From Pseudomonas ekonensis (GTDB lineage Bacteria > Pseudomonadota > Gammaproteobacteria > Pseudomonadales > Pseudomonadaceae): a stretch of 64,000 nucleotides of DNA. The notes below the pieces were generated by a model, which did not search any database, was not told the DNA's origin, and saw nothing but the letters and a program-made list of their open reading frames with translations. Positions 29,768 to 39,190 of the stretch are shown here, piece after piece. The stretch spans positions 1,502,001-1,566,000 of the forward strand of contig NZ_JAHSTS010000001.1 in NCBI RefSeq assembly GCF_019145435.1. The letters are read 5' to 3'. Each line of letters opens with the position of its first letter. Position 1 is the first letter of the stretch. The position numbers and the translations under genes are program-made.

Positions 29768-29800
29768 AAAAGGCGCCAGATTTAACGGTCTGGCGCCTTT
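29768..29800 (+). terminator. hairpin after the first tRNA-His
   Basis: The stem AAAGGCGCCAGA / TCTGGCGCCTTT is almost identical to the one after the second tRNA-His but with a short T-run, so read-through into tRNA-Leu is expected. Confidence 0.75.
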
Positions 29801-29819
29801 GCTTTAACCGCTTCAAGTC

Positions 29820-29904
29820 GCGGATGTGGTGGAATTGGTAGACACACTGGATTTAGGTTCCAGCGCCGCGAGGCGTAAGAGTTCGAGTCTCTTCATCCGC
29901 ACCA
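29820..29904 (+). tRNA. tRNA-Leu (anticodon TAG)
   Basis: An 85-base class II tRNA with acceptor GCGGATG / CATCCGC, anticodon stem CTGGA/TCCAG around TTTAGGT, a long variable arm (CGCCGCGAGGCG) and encoded CCA. Confidence 0.96.
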
Positions 29905-29980
29905 ATCAAGGCTTCATTCATGCCGCAGGCTTGGTTGAGGTATCGCAAAGGGGCTGAAAGGCTTTTTTGACACGCAATAT

Positions 29981-30057
29981 GGTGGGCGTAGCTCAGTTGG
30001 TAGAGCACGGGATTGTGACTCCCGTTGTCGTGGGTTCGATCCCCATCGTCCACCCCA
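29981..30057 (+). tRNA. tRNA-His (anticodon GTG), second copy
   Basis: Identical over all 77 bases to the first tRNA-His. Flanks are also alike (AATATGG before; CCCATATT and a twin terminator after), pointing to a local duplication. Confidence 0.97.
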
Positions 30058-30064
30058 TATTTCG

Positions 30065-30099
30065 AAAGGCGCCAGATTTAACAGTCTGGCGCCTTTTTT
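30065..30099 (+). terminator. terminator of the tRNA cluster
   Basis: The stem AAAGGCGCCAGA / TCTGGCGCCTTT with an 8-base loop is followed by TTTTTG, a stronger T-tract than that of its twin at 29768-29800. Confidence 0.88.
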
Positions 30100-30277
30100 G
30101 TTTCGGCGGTCCGCGTTTTGGGGCCGGCTGTCAGGGAGATGCTGGCGCGCCTCTTCTATATATAGAATGGTCGGCACGACCCCCTGGCGGGATTGTTGTA
30201 TTCGCCTGCGGAGCGCGGTGCATCCGTGCATCCGCACCGGAAAACCGCCTGCTGCGTTTCCACCTGATTTCAGTAGG

Positions 30278-30306
30278 GTGACTTCTTGAGTTTGACCCAC
30301 TAGAAT
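30278..30306 (+). promoter_or_regulatory. probable sigma-70 promoter of tig
   Basis: GTGACT (30278-30283) and TAGAAT (30301-30306) lie 17 bases apart, about 60 bases before the tig start. The rest of the 310-base gap after the tRNAs shows only the terminator and no further gene. Confidence 0.5.
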
Positions 30307-30367
30307 GCATGCCCTTGATTCTGGGGTCGGAAACGGCCGGCCAACGTCTGTGCAACGAGGAATATCC

Positions 30368-31678
30368 ATGCAAGTTTCTGTTGAAAATACTACTGCTCTT
30401 GAGCGCCGCATGAGCGTCACCGTGCCGGCCGAGCGCATCGAGAGCCAGGTCAACAAGCGTCTGCAGCAGACTGCCCAAAAGGCCAAGATTGCTGGCTTCC
30501 GTCCAGGCAAAGTGCCAATGAGCGAAATCAAGCGCCGTTTCGGTGCCGATGCTCGTCAGGAAGCGGTGGGCGACGTGATCCAGTCCTCCTTCTACGAAGC
30601 CGTGGTCGAGCAAAAGCTGAACCCGGCCGGTTCGCCTTCGATCGAGCCGAAATCCCTGGAAGCCGGCAAGGACCTGGAATACGTAGCCGTATTCGAAGTG
30701 TTCCCTGAGTTCACCGTCGCCGGTTTCGACGGCATCACCGTCGAGCGCCTGAGCGCCGACGTGGCTGACGCCGACCTGGACAAGATGCTGGACATCCTGC
30801 GCAAGCAGAACACCCGTTTCGAAGTGGCCGAGCGCGCTGCCCAGAACGAAGACCAGCTGAACATCGATTTCGTCGGCAAGGTCGACGGCGAAGCGTTCGC
30901 CGGCGGTTCCGCCAAGGGCACCCAACTGGTGCTGGGCTCCGGCCGCATGATCCCGGGCTTCGAAGAAGGCCTGGTCGGCGCCAAGGCCGGTGAAGAGCGC
31001 GTTCTGAACCTGACCTTCCCAGAGGACTACCAGAACCTGGATCTGGCCGGCAAGACCGCCGAGTTCACCGTGACCGTCAACACCGTTTCCGAGCCTCAGC
31101 TGCCTGAGCTGAACGAAGCCTTCTTCGCCCAGTTCGGCATCAAGGAATCGGGCCTGGAAGGTTTCCGCACCGAAGTTCGCAAGAACATGGAGCGCGAACT
31201 GCGTCAGGCGATCAAGTCCAAGGTGAAGAACCAGGTTATGGACGGTCTGCTGGCCACCAACCCGATCGAAGTGCCGAAGGCGCTGCTGTCCAACGAAGTC
31301 GACCGTCTGCGCGTGCAGGCCGTCCAGCAGTTCGGCGGCAACATCAAGCCTGACCAACTGCCGGCCGAGCTGTTCGAAGAGCAAGCCAAGCGCCGTGTGG
31401 TGCTGGGCCTGATCGTGGCTGAAGTGGTCAAGCAGAACGACCTCAAGCCTGACGAAGCGCGCGTTCGCGAAATGATCCAGGAAATGGCTTCGGCTTACCA
31501 AGAGCCAGAGCAAGTAGTGTCCTGGTACTACAAGAACGAGCAGCAACTGAACGAAGTCCGTTCGGTTGTGCTGGAAGAACAAGTTGTGGATACTGTTCTG
31601 CAGAAAGCTAGCGTGACCGACAAATCGGTCTCTTACGAAGAAGCGGTCAAGCCGGTAGAAGCTCCAAAAGCCGACTGA
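30368..31678 (+). CDS. tig: trigger factor
   Basis: A 436-residue ribosome-associated chaperone and peptidyl-prolyl isomerase for nascent chains. The N-terminal ribosome-binding domain contains the signature GFRPGKVP (about residues 43-50). The FKBP-type isomerase domain lies at about 155-245 ([21 protein letters not shown]...[16 protein letters not shown]), followed by the long helical chaperone arms. The length fits the family. GAGG precedes the ATG at 30368. It heads the tig-clpP-clpX-lon-hupB-ppiD block, which is conserved among gamma-proteobacteria. Confidence 0.97.
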   Translation: MQVSVENTTALERRMSVTVPAERIESQVNKRLQQTAQKAKIAGFRPGKVPMSEIKRRFGADARQEAVGDVIQSSFYEAVVEQKLNPAGSPSIEPKSLEAGKDLEYVAVFEVFPEFTVAGFDGITVERLSADVADADLDKMLDILRKQNTRFEVAERAAQNEDQLNIDFVGKVDGEAFAGGSAKGTQLVLGSGRMIPGFEEGLVGAKAGEERVLNLTFPEDYQNLDLAGKTAEFTVTVNTVSEPQLPELNEAFFAQFGIKESGLEGFRTEVRKNMERELRQAIKSKVKNQVMDGLLATNPIEVPKALLSNEVDRLRVQAVQQFGGNIKPDQLPAELFEEQAKRRVVLGLIVAEVVKQNDLKPDEARVREMIQEMASAYQEPEQVVSWYYKNEQQLNEVRSVVLEEQVVDTVLQKASVTDKSVSYEEAVKPVEAPKAD

Positions 31679-31701
31679 TTGTTCCTGCGTTAAGAAGTAC
31701 A

Positions 31702-31733
31702 CACATAAGCCAGCCTTCGCGCTGGCTTATGTG
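31702..31733. other. perfect 13-bp hairpin between tig and clpP
   Basis: CACATAAGCCAGC and its exact complement enclose a CTTCGC loop. There is no T-tract, so this may be a partial terminator, an mRNA 3'-end stabiliser or a processing site that uncouples tig from clpP. Confidence 0.55.
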
Positions 31734-31770
31734 CATTCAAGACATAACTATTTGGGAGTGACTGCAGAGC

Positions 31771-32406
31771 ATGTTCCGAAATTCTTATATTCAGCAGAAC
31801 TCTGATGTCCAGGCCGCCGGCGGCCTGGTCCCGATGGTTGTCGAGCAATCCGCTCGCGGCGAGCGCGCCTACGACATCTACTCGCGTCTTCTCAAGGAGC
31901 GGGTGATCTTCCTGGTCGGCCCTGTCGAAGACTACATGGCCAACCTGATCTGCGCGCAACTGCTGTTCCTTGAGGCGGAAAACCCGGACAAGGACATCCA
32001 TCTCTATATCAACTCGCCGGGCGGTTCGGTGACCGCGGGCATGTCGATCTACGACACCATGCAGTTCATCAAGCCGAACGTGTCGACGACCTGTATCGGT
32101 CAAGCGTGCAGCATGGGCGCTTTCCTGCTGACCGCCGGTGCGCCGGGCAAGCGCTACTGCCTGCCGAACTCGCGCGTGATGATTCACCAGCCGCTGGGCG
32201 GTTTCCAGGGCCAGGCCTCGGATATCGAGATCCACGCCAAGGAAATCCTGTTCATCCGCGAGCGCCTCAACACGCTGATGGCCAAGCACAGCGGGCGCAC
32301 GCTCGAGGAAATCGAGCGCGACACCAACCGCGACAACTTCATGAGCGCCCACGCAGCGCGCGAGTACGGCTTGATCGATGAAGTGATCGAGCAGCGTCCC
32401 GCTTAA
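31771..32406 (+). CDS. clpP: ClpP protease, catalytic subunit
   Basis: A 211-residue serine peptidase that forms the 14-subunit chamber degrading proteins unfolded by ClpX or ClpA. The catalytic triad is Ser114 ([10 protein letters not shown]), His139 (MIHQPLGG) and Asp188 (IERDTNRD). The short N-terminal propeptide region precedes [44 protein letters not shown] is the family signature. The start ATG at 31771 lies after GGGAGTG. The partner clpX follows after 113 bases. Confidence 0.97.
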   Translation: MFRNSYIQQNSDVQAAGGLVPMVVEQSARGERAYDIYSRLLKERVIFLVGPVEDYMANLICAQLLFLEAENPDKDIHLYINSPGGSVTAGMSIYDTMQFIKPNVSTTCIGQACSMGAFLLTAGAPGKRYCLPNSRVMIHQPLGGFQGQASDIEIHAKEILFIRERLNTLMAKHSGRTLEEIERDTNRDNFMSAHAAREYGLIDEVIEQRPA

Positions 32407-32450
32407 AACAAGCAGCCCGAAAACAAGGCAGGTCGGCAGGTCCGATCACC

Positions 32451-32472
32451 TGCGGGCTTGAAAAAGCCCGCA
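32451..32472. other. hairpin between clpP and clpX
   Basis: TGCGGGCT and AGCCCGCA enclose TGAAAA. With no T-run it is probably not a full terminator, and may set the ratio of clpP to clpX message. Confidence 0.45.
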
Positions 32473-32519
32473 ATAGCCTTCATCTTGTGTTGCAAGCCTA
32501 TCGGATTTGGATCGATCGA

Positions 32520-33803
32520 ATGACTGACACCCGCAACGGCGAGGACAACGGCAAGCTGCTTTATTGCTCCTTCTGTGGCAAAAGCCAGCATGAAGTACGC
32601 AAATTGATTGCCGGCCCCTCGGTCTTTATCTGCGACGAGTGCGTCGACCTGTGCAATGACATCATCCGCGAGGAGGTGCAGGAGGCACAGGCCGAAAGCA
32701 GCGCGCATAAACTGCCTTCGCCCAAAGAAATCAGCGGCATCCTTGATCAGTACGTGATCGGTCAGGAGCGTGCCAAGAAGGTTCTGGCGGTAGCGGTGTA
32801 CAACCACTACAAGCGTCTGAACCAGCGTGACAAGAAAAGTGACGATGTCGAGCTCGGCAAGAGCAACATCCTGCTGATCGGCCCGACCGGCTCGGGCAAG
32901 ACCCTGCTGGCCGAAACCCTGGCCCGCCTGCTGAACGTTCCGTTCACCATCGCCGACGCAACGACCCTCACCGAGGCGGGTTACGTGGGCGAAGACGTCG
33001 AGAACATCATTCAGAAGCTGCTGCAGAAGTGCGACTACGACGTGGAAAAGGCCCAGATGGGCATTGTCTACATCGACGAAATCGACAAGATCTCGCGCAA
33101 GTCCGACAACCCGTCGATCACGCGCGACGTGTCCGGCGAAGGCGTGCAGCAGGCCTTGCTCAAGCTGATCGAAGGCACCGTCGCCTCCGTTCCGCCGCAA
33201 GGTGGCCGCAAGCATCCGCAGCAGGAGTTCCTGCAGGTCGACACCCGCAACATCCTGTTCATCTGCGGCGGTGCGTTCTCCGGCCTGGAAAAGGTCATCC
33301 AGAACCGCTCCACCAAGGGCGGCATCGGCTTCAACGCCGAAGTGCGCAGCAAGGAAGAGGGCAAGAAGGTCGGTGAATCCCTGCGTGAGGTCGAGCCTGA
33401 CGATCTGGTCAAGTTCGGTCTGATCCCGGAATTCGTCGGTCGTCTGCCGGTGCTGGCGACCCTGGACGAGCTGGACGAGGCTGCGCTGATGCAGATCCTC
33501 ACCGAGCCGAAGAACGCGTTGACCAAGCAGTACGCCAAGCTGTTCGAGATGGAAGGCGTGGATCTGGAGTTCCGCTCCGATGCGCTGAAGTCCGTCGCCA
33601 AGCGTGCCCTGGAGCGCAAGACCGGTGCCCGCGGCCTGCGTTCGATCCTCGAAGGCGTGCTGCTCGACACGATGTACGAAATCCCGTCGCAGTCCGACGT
33701 GAGTAAAGTCGTGATCGATGAAAGCGTCATAGAAGGCAAGTCCAAGCCACTGTACATCTACGAGAACAGTGAGCCGACCGCCAAGGCAGCGCCGGACGCG
33801 TAA
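32520..33803 (+). CDS. clpX: ClpX ATP-dependent unfoldase
   Basis: A 427-residue AAA+ protein that recognises tagged substrates, unfolds them and feeds ClpP. The N-terminal zinc-binding domain has Cys16, Cys19, Cys38 and Cys41. Walker A is GPTGSGKT, Walker B IVYIDEID, the pore loop GYVG and the IGF loop (KGGIGFNAE) that docks on ClpP are all present. The arginine-finger region EFVGRLPV follows. The ATG at 32520 opens the known N-terminus; a longer reading to 32487 is not needed. Confidence 0.97.
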   Translation: MTDTRNGEDNGKLLYCSFCGKSQHEVRKLIAGPSVFICDECVDLCNDIIREEVQEAQAESSAHKLPSPKEISGILDQYVIGQERAKKVLAVAVYNHYKRLNQRDKKSDDVELGKSNILLIGPTGSGKTLLAETLARLLNVPFTIADATTLTEAGYVGEDVENIIQKLLQKCDYDVEKAQMGIVYIDEIDKISRKSDNPSITRDVSGEGVQQALLKLIEGTVASVPPQGGRKHPQQEFLQVDTRNILFICGGAFSGLEKVIQNRSTKGGIGFNAEVRSKEEGKKVGESLREVEPDDLVKFGLIPEFVGRLPVLATLDELDEAALMQILTEPKNALTKQYAKLFEMEGVDLEFRSDALKSVAKRALERKTGARGLRSILEGVLLDTMYEIPSQSDVSKVVIDESVIEGKSKPLYIYENSEPTAKAAPDA

Positions 33804-33825
33804 GCGTCCACCATGCCGGATCAGG

Positions 33826-33853
33826 AAGGGGCCTTCGGGCCCCTTTGCTTTTT
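33826..33853 (+). terminator. terminator after clpX
   Basis: The stem AAGGGGCC / GGCCCCTT (33826-33833 and 33838-33845) with a TTCG loop is followed by TGCTTTTT, giving a likely Rho-independent stop that separates clpX from lon. Confidence 0.8.
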
Positions 33854-33957
33854 CGGGCGCAGGCGATCCGGCGCAAGCGGGCCGGGCTGTTCCCACTGCA
33901 TTCAATCCCTGCGCACGCACGCGTAAGTCGTGATTTTTCAAGCCGATCCTTTATCCG

Positions 33958-33987
33958 CTTGTATTTTTCGAATGCAGCCCCCATCTT
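33958..33987 (+). promoter_or_regulatory. sigma-32 (heat-shock) promoter candidate for lon
   Basis: CTTGTA (33958-33963) and CCCCCATCTT (33978-33987) are separated by 14 bases. The -10 matches the sigma-32 consensus CCCCATNT closely, and the -35 is one of its near forms (CTTGAA). It lies 58 bases before lon, which is a sigma-32 target in E. coli. Confidence 0.65.
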
Positions 33988-34044
33988 GGATTCAAGCTTA
34001 CTTCCATCCTTTTACGGCCATCTGGCCGACGCAGAGGCGAAATC

Positions 34045-36441
34045 ATGAAGACAACCATCGAATTGCCTCTCCTGCCATTGCGTGATGTCGTGGTCTATCC
34101 GCACATGGTTATCCCGCTGTTCGTGGGACGCGAGAAGTCCATCGAAGCCCTCGAGGCAGCGATGGCGGGCGACAAGCAGATCCTGCTGCTGGCCCAGAGA
34201 AACCCGGCCGACGACGATCCCGGCGAAGAGGCTCTCTACCGCGTAGGCACCATCGCCACCGTTCTGCAATTGCTCAAGCTGCCTGATGGCACGGTCAAGG
34301 TGCTGGTCGAAGGCGAGCAGCGTGGCACCGTCGAGCGTTTCAGCGAAGTCGACGGCCACTGCCGCGCCGAAGTGTCGCTCATCGAAGAGACCGACGCCGC
34401 CGAGCGCGAATCCGAAGTGTTCGTGCGCAGCCTGCTGTCGCAGTTCGAACAATATGTGCAACTGGGCAAGAAAGTCCCGGCCGAAGTCCTGTCGTCGCTC
34501 AACAGCATCGATGAGCCGGGCCGCCTGGTGGACACCATGGCCGCGCACATGGCGCTCAAGATCGAGCAGAAGCAGGAGATCCTGGAGATCGTCGACCTGT
34601 CGGCCCGGGTCGAGCACGTCCTGGCGCTGCTGGACGCCGAAATTGACCTGCTGCAGGTCGAGAAGCGCATCCGCGGTCGCGTCAAGAAGCAGATGGAGCG
34701 CAGTCAGCGCGAGTACTACCTGAACGAGCAGATGAAGGCCATTCAGAAAGAGCTCGGCGACAGCGACGAAGGCCACAACGAAGTCGAAGACCTGAAGAAG
34801 CGCATCGACGCCGCCGGCCTGCCGAAAGACGCATTGGCCAAGGCGACCGCCGAGCTGAACAAGCTCAAGCAGATGTCGCCGATGTCCGCCGAAGCCACTG
34901 TGGTGCGCTCGTACATCGACTGGCTGGTGCAGGTGCCGTGGAAGGCCCAGAGCAAGGTGCGCCTGGACCTGGCCCGTGCCGAAGACATTCTCGATGCCGA
35001 CCACTACGGCCTCGAGGAGGTCAAGGAGCGCATCCTTGAGTACCTCGCCGTGCAGAAGCGCGTGAAGAAAATCCGTGGCCCGGTGCTGTGCCTGGTCGGC
35101 CCTCCGGGCGTGGGCAAGACCTCGCTGGCGGAGTCGATCGCCCACGCCACCAACCGCAAGTTCGTGCGCATGGCCCTGGGCGGCGTGCGTGACGAGGCGG
35201 AAATCCGTGGCCACCGTCGGACCTACATCGGTTCGATGCCAGGAAGATTGATTCAAAAGATGACAAAGGTGGGCGTGCGCAACCCGCTGTTCCTGCTCGA
35301 TGAAATCGACAAGATGGGCAGCGACATGCGCGGCGATCCGGCGTCGGCGTTGCTGGAAGTGCTCGATCCGGAGCAGAACCACAACTTCAACGACCACTAT
35401 CTGGAAGTCGACTACGACCTCTCCGACGTGATGTTCCTGTGCACCTCCAACTCGATGAACATCCCGCCGGCGCTGCTGGACCGGATGGAAGTGATCCGTC
35501 TGCCGGGCTACACCGAGGACGAGAAGATCAACATCGCGGTCAAGTACCTGTCGCCGAAGCAGATCCAGGCCAACGGCCTGAAGAAGGGCGAACTGGAGTT
35601 CGACGAGGAAGCGATCCGCGACATCATCCGTTACTACACCCGTGAAGCCGGTGTGCGCGGTCTGGAACGTCAGATCGCCAAGGTCTGCCGCAAGGCGGTC
35701 AAGGAGCACGCGCTGGAAAAACGCTTCTCGGTGAAAGTGACAGCTGACCTGCTGGAGCATTTCCTGGGCGTACGCAAGTTCCGCTACGGTCTGGCCGAGC
35801 AGCAGGATCAGATCGGACAGGTGACTGGCCTGGCCTGGACTCAGGTCGGCGGCGAACTGCTGACCATCGAAGCCGCTGTCGTGCCGGGCAAGGGGCAACT
35901 GATCAAGACCGGTTCGCTGGGCGACGTGATGGTCGAATCGATCACCGCGGCCCAGACCGTGGTGCGCAGCCGCGCCAAGAGCCTGGGCATTCCGCTGGAC
36001 TTCCACGAGAAGCGCGATACCCACATCCACATGCCGGAAGGGGCGACCCCGAAAGACGGCCCGAGCGCCGGTGTAGGCATGTGCACCGCCCTGGTGTCGG
36101 CTTTGACGGGCATTCCTGTGCGTGCCGATGTCGCCATGACCGGCGAGATCACCCTGCGCGGCCAGGTGCTGGCCATCGGCGGCCTGAAGGAGAAGCTGCT
36201 GGCGGCCCACCGCGGCGGAATCAAGATCGTCATTATCCCGGAAGAGAACGTGCGCGATCTGAAGGAAATTCCGGACAATATCAAGCAGGATCTGCAGATC
36301 AAACCGGTTAAATGGATTGACGAAGTCCTGCAAATTGCGCTGCAATACGCGCCGGAGCCCTTGCCGGATGTGGCTCCGGAGATAGTTGCCAAGGACGAAA
36401 AACGTGAGTCTGACTCTAAGGAAAGAATTAGCACGCATTAG
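34045..36441 (+). CDS. lon: Lon ATP-dependent protease
   Basis: A 798-residue AAA+ serine protease that degrades misfolded and short-lived regulatory proteins. The N-terminal substrate domain (about 1-205) begins [19 protein letters not shown]. Walker A is GPPGVGKT (Lys358, Thr359) and Walker [10 protein letters not shown]. The peptidase dyad is Ser674 (DGPSAGVGM) and Lys717 ([13 protein letters not shown]), with the correct 43-residue spacing. The C-terminus carries a charged tail ([14 protein letters not shown]). Probably heat-inducible from the sigma-32 site upstream. Pseudomonas has more than one Lon; this is the copy linked to clpX and hupB. Confidence 0.97.
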   Translation: MKTTIELPLLPLRDVVVYPHMVIPLFVGREKSIEALEAAMAGDKQILLLAQRNPADDDPGEEALYRVGTIATVLQLLKLPDGTVKVLVEGEQRGTVERFSEVDGHCRAEVSLIEETDAAERESEVFVRSLLSQFEQYVQLGKKVPAEVLSSLNSIDEPGRLVDTMAAHMALKIEQKQEILEIVDLSARVEHVLALLDAEIDLLQVEKRIRGRVKKQMERSQREYYLNEQMKAIQKELGDSDEGHNEVEDLKKRIDAAGLPKDALAKATAELNKLKQMSPMSAEATVVRSYIDWLVQVPWKAQSKVRLDLARAEDILDADHYGLEEVKERILEYLAVQKRVKKIRGPVLCLVGPPGVGKTSLAESIAHATNRKFVRMALGGVRDEAEIRGHRRTYIGSMPGRLIQKMTKVGVRNPLFLLDEIDKMGSDMRGDPASALLEVLDPEQNHNFNDHYLEVDYDLSDVMFLCTSNSMNIPPALLDRMEVIRLPGYTEDEKINIAVKYLSPKQIQANGLKKGELEFDEEAIRDIIRYYTREAGVRGLERQIAKVCRKAVKEHALEKRFSVKVTADLLEHFLGVRKFRYGLAEQQDQIGQVTGLAWTQVGGELLTIEAAVVPGKGQLIKTGSLGDVMVESITAAQTVVRSRAKSLGIPLDFHEKRDTHIHMPEGATPKDGPSAGVGMCTALVSALTGIPVRADVAMTGEITLRGQVLAIGGLKEKLLAAHRGGIKIVIIPEENVRDLKEIPDNIKQDLQIKPVKWIDEVLQIALQYAPEPLPDVAPEIVAKDEKRESDSKERISTH

Positions 36442-36465
36442 TACGCATTTGCCTGGGGGGCTTCC

Positions 36466-36494
36466 TTGACAGCTTTTTAGAGCCCTTGTTATAA
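36466..36494 (+). promoter_or_regulatory. sigma-70 promoter of hupB
   Basis: TTGACA (36466-36471) is a perfect -35 and TTATAA (36489-36494) follows after 17 bases. It sits about 95 bases before hupB and is the cleanest promoter in the window, in keeping with abundant HU expression. Confidence 0.8.
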
Positions 36495-36589
36495 AGCGGC
36501 TCTTAAGTGTCTGTAGGCCATTCAGCACTCGTTTTTGCTTTCACCAAAAAACTTAGAATCATACTCAAATAGATATAAGGGGACTTAGA

Positions 36590-36862
36590 GTGAACAAGTC
36601 GGAACTGATTGATGCTATCGCTGCATCCGCTGATATCCCGAAAGCTGCTGCTGGCCGTGCGCTGGACGCTGTAATCGAATCCGTCACTGGCGCTCTGAAG
36701 GCTGGCGACTCCGTAGTTCTGGTTGGTTTCGGCACTTTCTCCGTGACCGATCGTCCAGCTCGCGTTGGTCGCAACCCACAGACCGGCAAGACGCTGCAAA
36801 TCGCTGCTGCTAAAAAGCCAGGTTTCAAAGCCGGTAAAGCCCTGAAAGAAGCTGTCAACTGA
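36590..36862 (+). CDS. hupB: DNA-binding protein HU-beta
   Basis: A 90-residue histone-like protein that binds and bends DNA as a dimer. The start [28 protein letters not shown], the [28 protein letters not shown]-binding arm (about 44-68) and the end [13 protein letters not shown] are typical. It follows a strong promoter at 36466 and AAGGGGA before the GTG start at 36590. Codon use is less GC-rich than its neighbours, as expected for a highly expressed gene. Confidence 0.97.
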   Translation: MNKSELIDAIAASADIPKAAAGRALDAVIESVTGALKAGDSVVLVGFGTFSVTDRPARVGRNPQTGKTLQIAAAKKPGFKAGKALKEAVN

Positions 36863-36915
36863 GTTCGATTCAGGTTTTTACCCATCCGGGTCGGGGTCAA
36901 GCCTGACTTGGCAGC

Positions 36916-36991
36916 GGGGCGGTAGGGCAGGCGAGCCGAAGCGTTGCCTGCCACGCCGGGATCGAGGGTTCGAGCCCAGTCCGCTCCGTCA
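36916..36991 (+). other. 76-base tRNA-like relic between hupB and ppiD
   Basis: The outer seven bases pair as an acceptor stem (GGGGCGG with CCGCTCC, one G.T pair), followed by TA at positions 8-9, a short D-arm (GGGC...GCC), a 4-bp anticodon-like stem (GCGT/ACGC) with an 8-base loop and a TTCGAGC T-loop at the right distance. The total is exactly 76 bases. However the D-loop has only six bases, the T-stem is poorly paired and the end is TCA rather than CCA. It is followed by a good terminator at 36999-37024. I read it as a tRNA pseudogene or tRNA-derived small RNA. Confidence 0.5.
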
Positions 36992-36998
36992 GTTTCGA

Positions 36999-37024
36999 GA
37001 AGGCGCATCCTCGGGTGCGCCTTT
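36999..37024 (+). terminator. terminator after hupB/tRNA-like element
   Basis: AAGGCGCATCC and GGGTGCGCCTT form a stem around a short TC loop, followed by TTCTT. It would end a transcript covering hupB and the tRNA-like element. Confidence 0.75.
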
Positions 37025-37092
37025 CTTCTATCCGGATTCTACCCACGCTCCACGGTTGCCCACTCTGAAGTACAACCGTTTCTGGGGGACGC

Positions 37093-38964
37093 ATGCTGCA
37101 GAACATCAGGGACAATTCACAAGGCTGGATTGCCAAGACCATCATCGGAGTCATCGTCGTACTGATGGCTCTGACCGGTTTCGACGCCATTTTCAAGGCT
37201 GCCACTCACAAGAATGAGGCAGCCAAGGTCAATGGCGAAGAAATCAGCCAAAACGAGCTGAGCCAGGCCGTCGACATGCAGCGCCGTCAGCTGATGCAAC
37301 AGCTGGGCAAGGATTTCGACGCTTCTCTGCTCGACGAAAAACTGTTGCGCGATTCGGCCCTCAAGGGCCTGATCGACCGCAAGCTGCTGCTGCAAGGCGC
37401 TGAGCAGTCGAAGTTCGCGTTCTCGGAGGCTGCGCTGGATCAGGTGATCCTGCAGACGCCTGAGTTCCAGGTGGACGGCAAGTTCAGCTCCGAGCGCTTC
37501 GACCAGGTGATCCGTCAGTTGGGTTACAGCCGCATGCAGTTCCGCCAGATGCTGGCCCAGGAAATGCTGATCGGCCAACTGCGCGCCGGCGTCGCCGGCA
37601 GCGGCTTCGTCACCGACGCCCAGGTGCTGGCGTTCGCCCGCCTGGAGAAGCAGACCCGCGACTTCGCGGCGCTGAACGTCAAGGCCGACCCGGCCGCGGT
37701 CAAGCTGACCGATGACGAGGTCAAGGCTTACTACGACGAGCACGCCAAGGAATTCATGACCCCGGATCAAGTGGTCATCGATTACCTGGAGCTGAAAAAG
37801 GCATCGTTCTTCGACCAGGTGTCCGTCAAGGACGAAGACCTGCAGGCGGCCTATCAGAAAGAGATCGCCAACCTGTCGGAACAGCGTCGTGCGGCGCACA
37901 TCCTGATCGAAGTCAACGGCAAGACCACCGAGGCCCAGGCCAAGGCGAAGATCGAAGACATCCAGACACGTCTGGCCAAGGGCGAGAAGTTCGAAGCGCT
38001 GGCCAAGGAGTTCTCCCAGGATCCGGGTTCGGCGAACAACGGCGGCGACCTGGGCTATGCCGGTCCCGGCGTGTACGACCCGGCTTTCGAGAAAGCCTTG
38101 TACTCGCTGGCCAAGGATCAGGTGTCCGCACCGGTGCGCACCGATTTCGGTTTCCACCTGATCAAGCTGTTGGGCGTCGAGGCGCCTGAGGTGCCGACGC
38201 TGGCGAGCCTGAAGGACCAGCTGACCCGCGAGCTGAAGGCCCAGCAGGTCGAGCAGCGTTTCGTCGAGGCCACCAAGCAACTGGAAGACTCTTCGTTCGA
38301 ATCCTCTGACCTGGCCCAGCCGGCGCAGGACCTGAAGCTGACCGTGCACACCTCCAAGCCGTTCGGCCGCGAGGGCGGTGAAGGCGTTGCCGCCAACCGT
38401 GCCGTGGTGACGGCTGCGTTCAGCACCGAAGTGCTGGATGACGGCGCCAACAGCACCGCCATCGAACTGGATCCGGAAACCGTGATCGTGCTGCGCGCCA
38501 AGGAGCACCTCAAGCCTGCTCAACTGCCGCTGGAAAGCGTGGCTGCGGCCATCCGCACCCAGTTGGTCAAGGAGCATGCCAGCGCGGCCGCCAAGACCCG
38601 TGCCGATCAGTTGATCGCCAGTCTGCGCGACGGCAAGGCGCCGGCCGACAAGGCGGTGGACGGTCAGAGCTGGAAAGTCACCGAAGCGGCCACCCGTGCC
38701 CAGGAAGGCGTCGATCCGGCGGTGCTGCAAGCGCTGTTCCGCATGCCGAAGCCGGCCGCCAAGGACAAGCCTACCTTCAGCAGCATCACCCTGCCGGACG
38801 GTGGCGTGACCATCGTGCGCCTGAACGGCGTGAACGAAGGCGCCGCGCCGACCGAAGAAGAGAAGGCGCAGTACCGTCGCTTCCTCGCCTCCCGCGAGGG
38901 CCAGCAAGACTTCGCGGCTTACCGCAAGCAGCTGGAAGGCCAGGCGGACATCAAGCGTTACTGA
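37093..38964 (+). CDS. ppiD: periplasmic chaperone / PPIase PpiD
   Basis: A 623-residue protein anchored in the inner membrane by one N-terminal helix (IAKTIIGVIVVLMALTGF, about 12-30), with the rest in the periplasm helping outer-membrane and secreted proteins fold. SurA-N-like segments occupy about 36-170. One parvulin domain lies at about 225-360 (RRAAHILIEV, FSQDPGSANNGGDLGYAGPG, VRTDFGFHLIKL). The length and hupB-ppiD linkage match E. coli. The start at 37093 follows GGGGGACGC. Confidence 0.95.
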   Translation: MLQNIRDNSQGWIAKTIIGVIVVLMALTGFDAIFKAATHKNEAAKVNGEEISQNELSQAVDMQRRQLMQQLGKDFDASLLDEKLLRDSALKGLIDRKLLLQGAEQSKFAFSEAALDQVILQTPEFQVDGKFSSERFDQVIRQLGYSRMQFRQMLAQEMLIGQLRAGVAGSGFVTDAQVLAFARLEKQTRDFAALNVKADPAAVKLTDDEVKAYYDEHAKEFMTPDQVVIDYLELKKASFFDQVSVKDEDLQAAYQKEIANLSEQRRAAHILIEVNGKTTEAQAKAKIEDIQTRLAKGEKFEALAKEFSQDPGSANNGGDLGYAGPGVYDPAFEKALYSLAKDQVSAPVRTDFGFHLIKLLGVEAPEVPTLASLKDQLTRELKAQQVEQRFVEATKQLEDSSFESSDLAQPAQDLKLTVHTSKPFGREGGEGVAANRAVVTAAFSTEVLDDGANSTAIELDPETVIVLRAKEHLKPAQLPLESVAAAIRTQLVKEHASAAAKTRADQLIASLRDGKAPADKAVDGQSWKVTEAATRAQEGVDPAVLQALFRMPKPAAKDKPTFSSITLPDGGVTIVRLNGVNEGAAPTEEEKAQYRRFLASREGQQDFAAYRKQLEGQADIKRY

Positions 38965-38988
38965 TGTTCGGTTGAGCGCAAAACGTCA

Positions 38989-39020
38989 GGCCCCGGATGA
39001 AAATCCGGGGCCTTTTCGTT
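38989..39020 (+). terminator. terminator of ppiD
   Basis: The 10-bp stem GGCCCCGGAT / ATCCGGGGCC with loop GAAA is followed by TTTTCGTTT. Confidence 0.9.
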
Positions 39021-39190
39021 TCCGGCGGGCGGCGGATGACAGTATTTTCATCGAACGTTTGTCGGTGCGACTTTTTCCGGCCATCCATGACCGGTACAGT
39101 TGTAACCGAATCAAGACACTAATCCATGCGCCGCGGGGTGGCGATCTGATGCACAATACGCCCCGGACCGTTTTTCCCTCAGGATGTTCA

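Noticed and set aside
29570..30053. ORFs reading antisense through the tRNAs (for example MDDGDRTHDNGSHN)
   Set aside because: They are complements of the tRNA genes and are well-known false gene calls.
36897..37205. Minus-strand ORF containing ERTGLEPSIPAW
   Set aside because: It is the complement of the tRNA-like element; this kind of peptide is a typical artefact of antisense tRNA reading and instead supports the tRNA relic.
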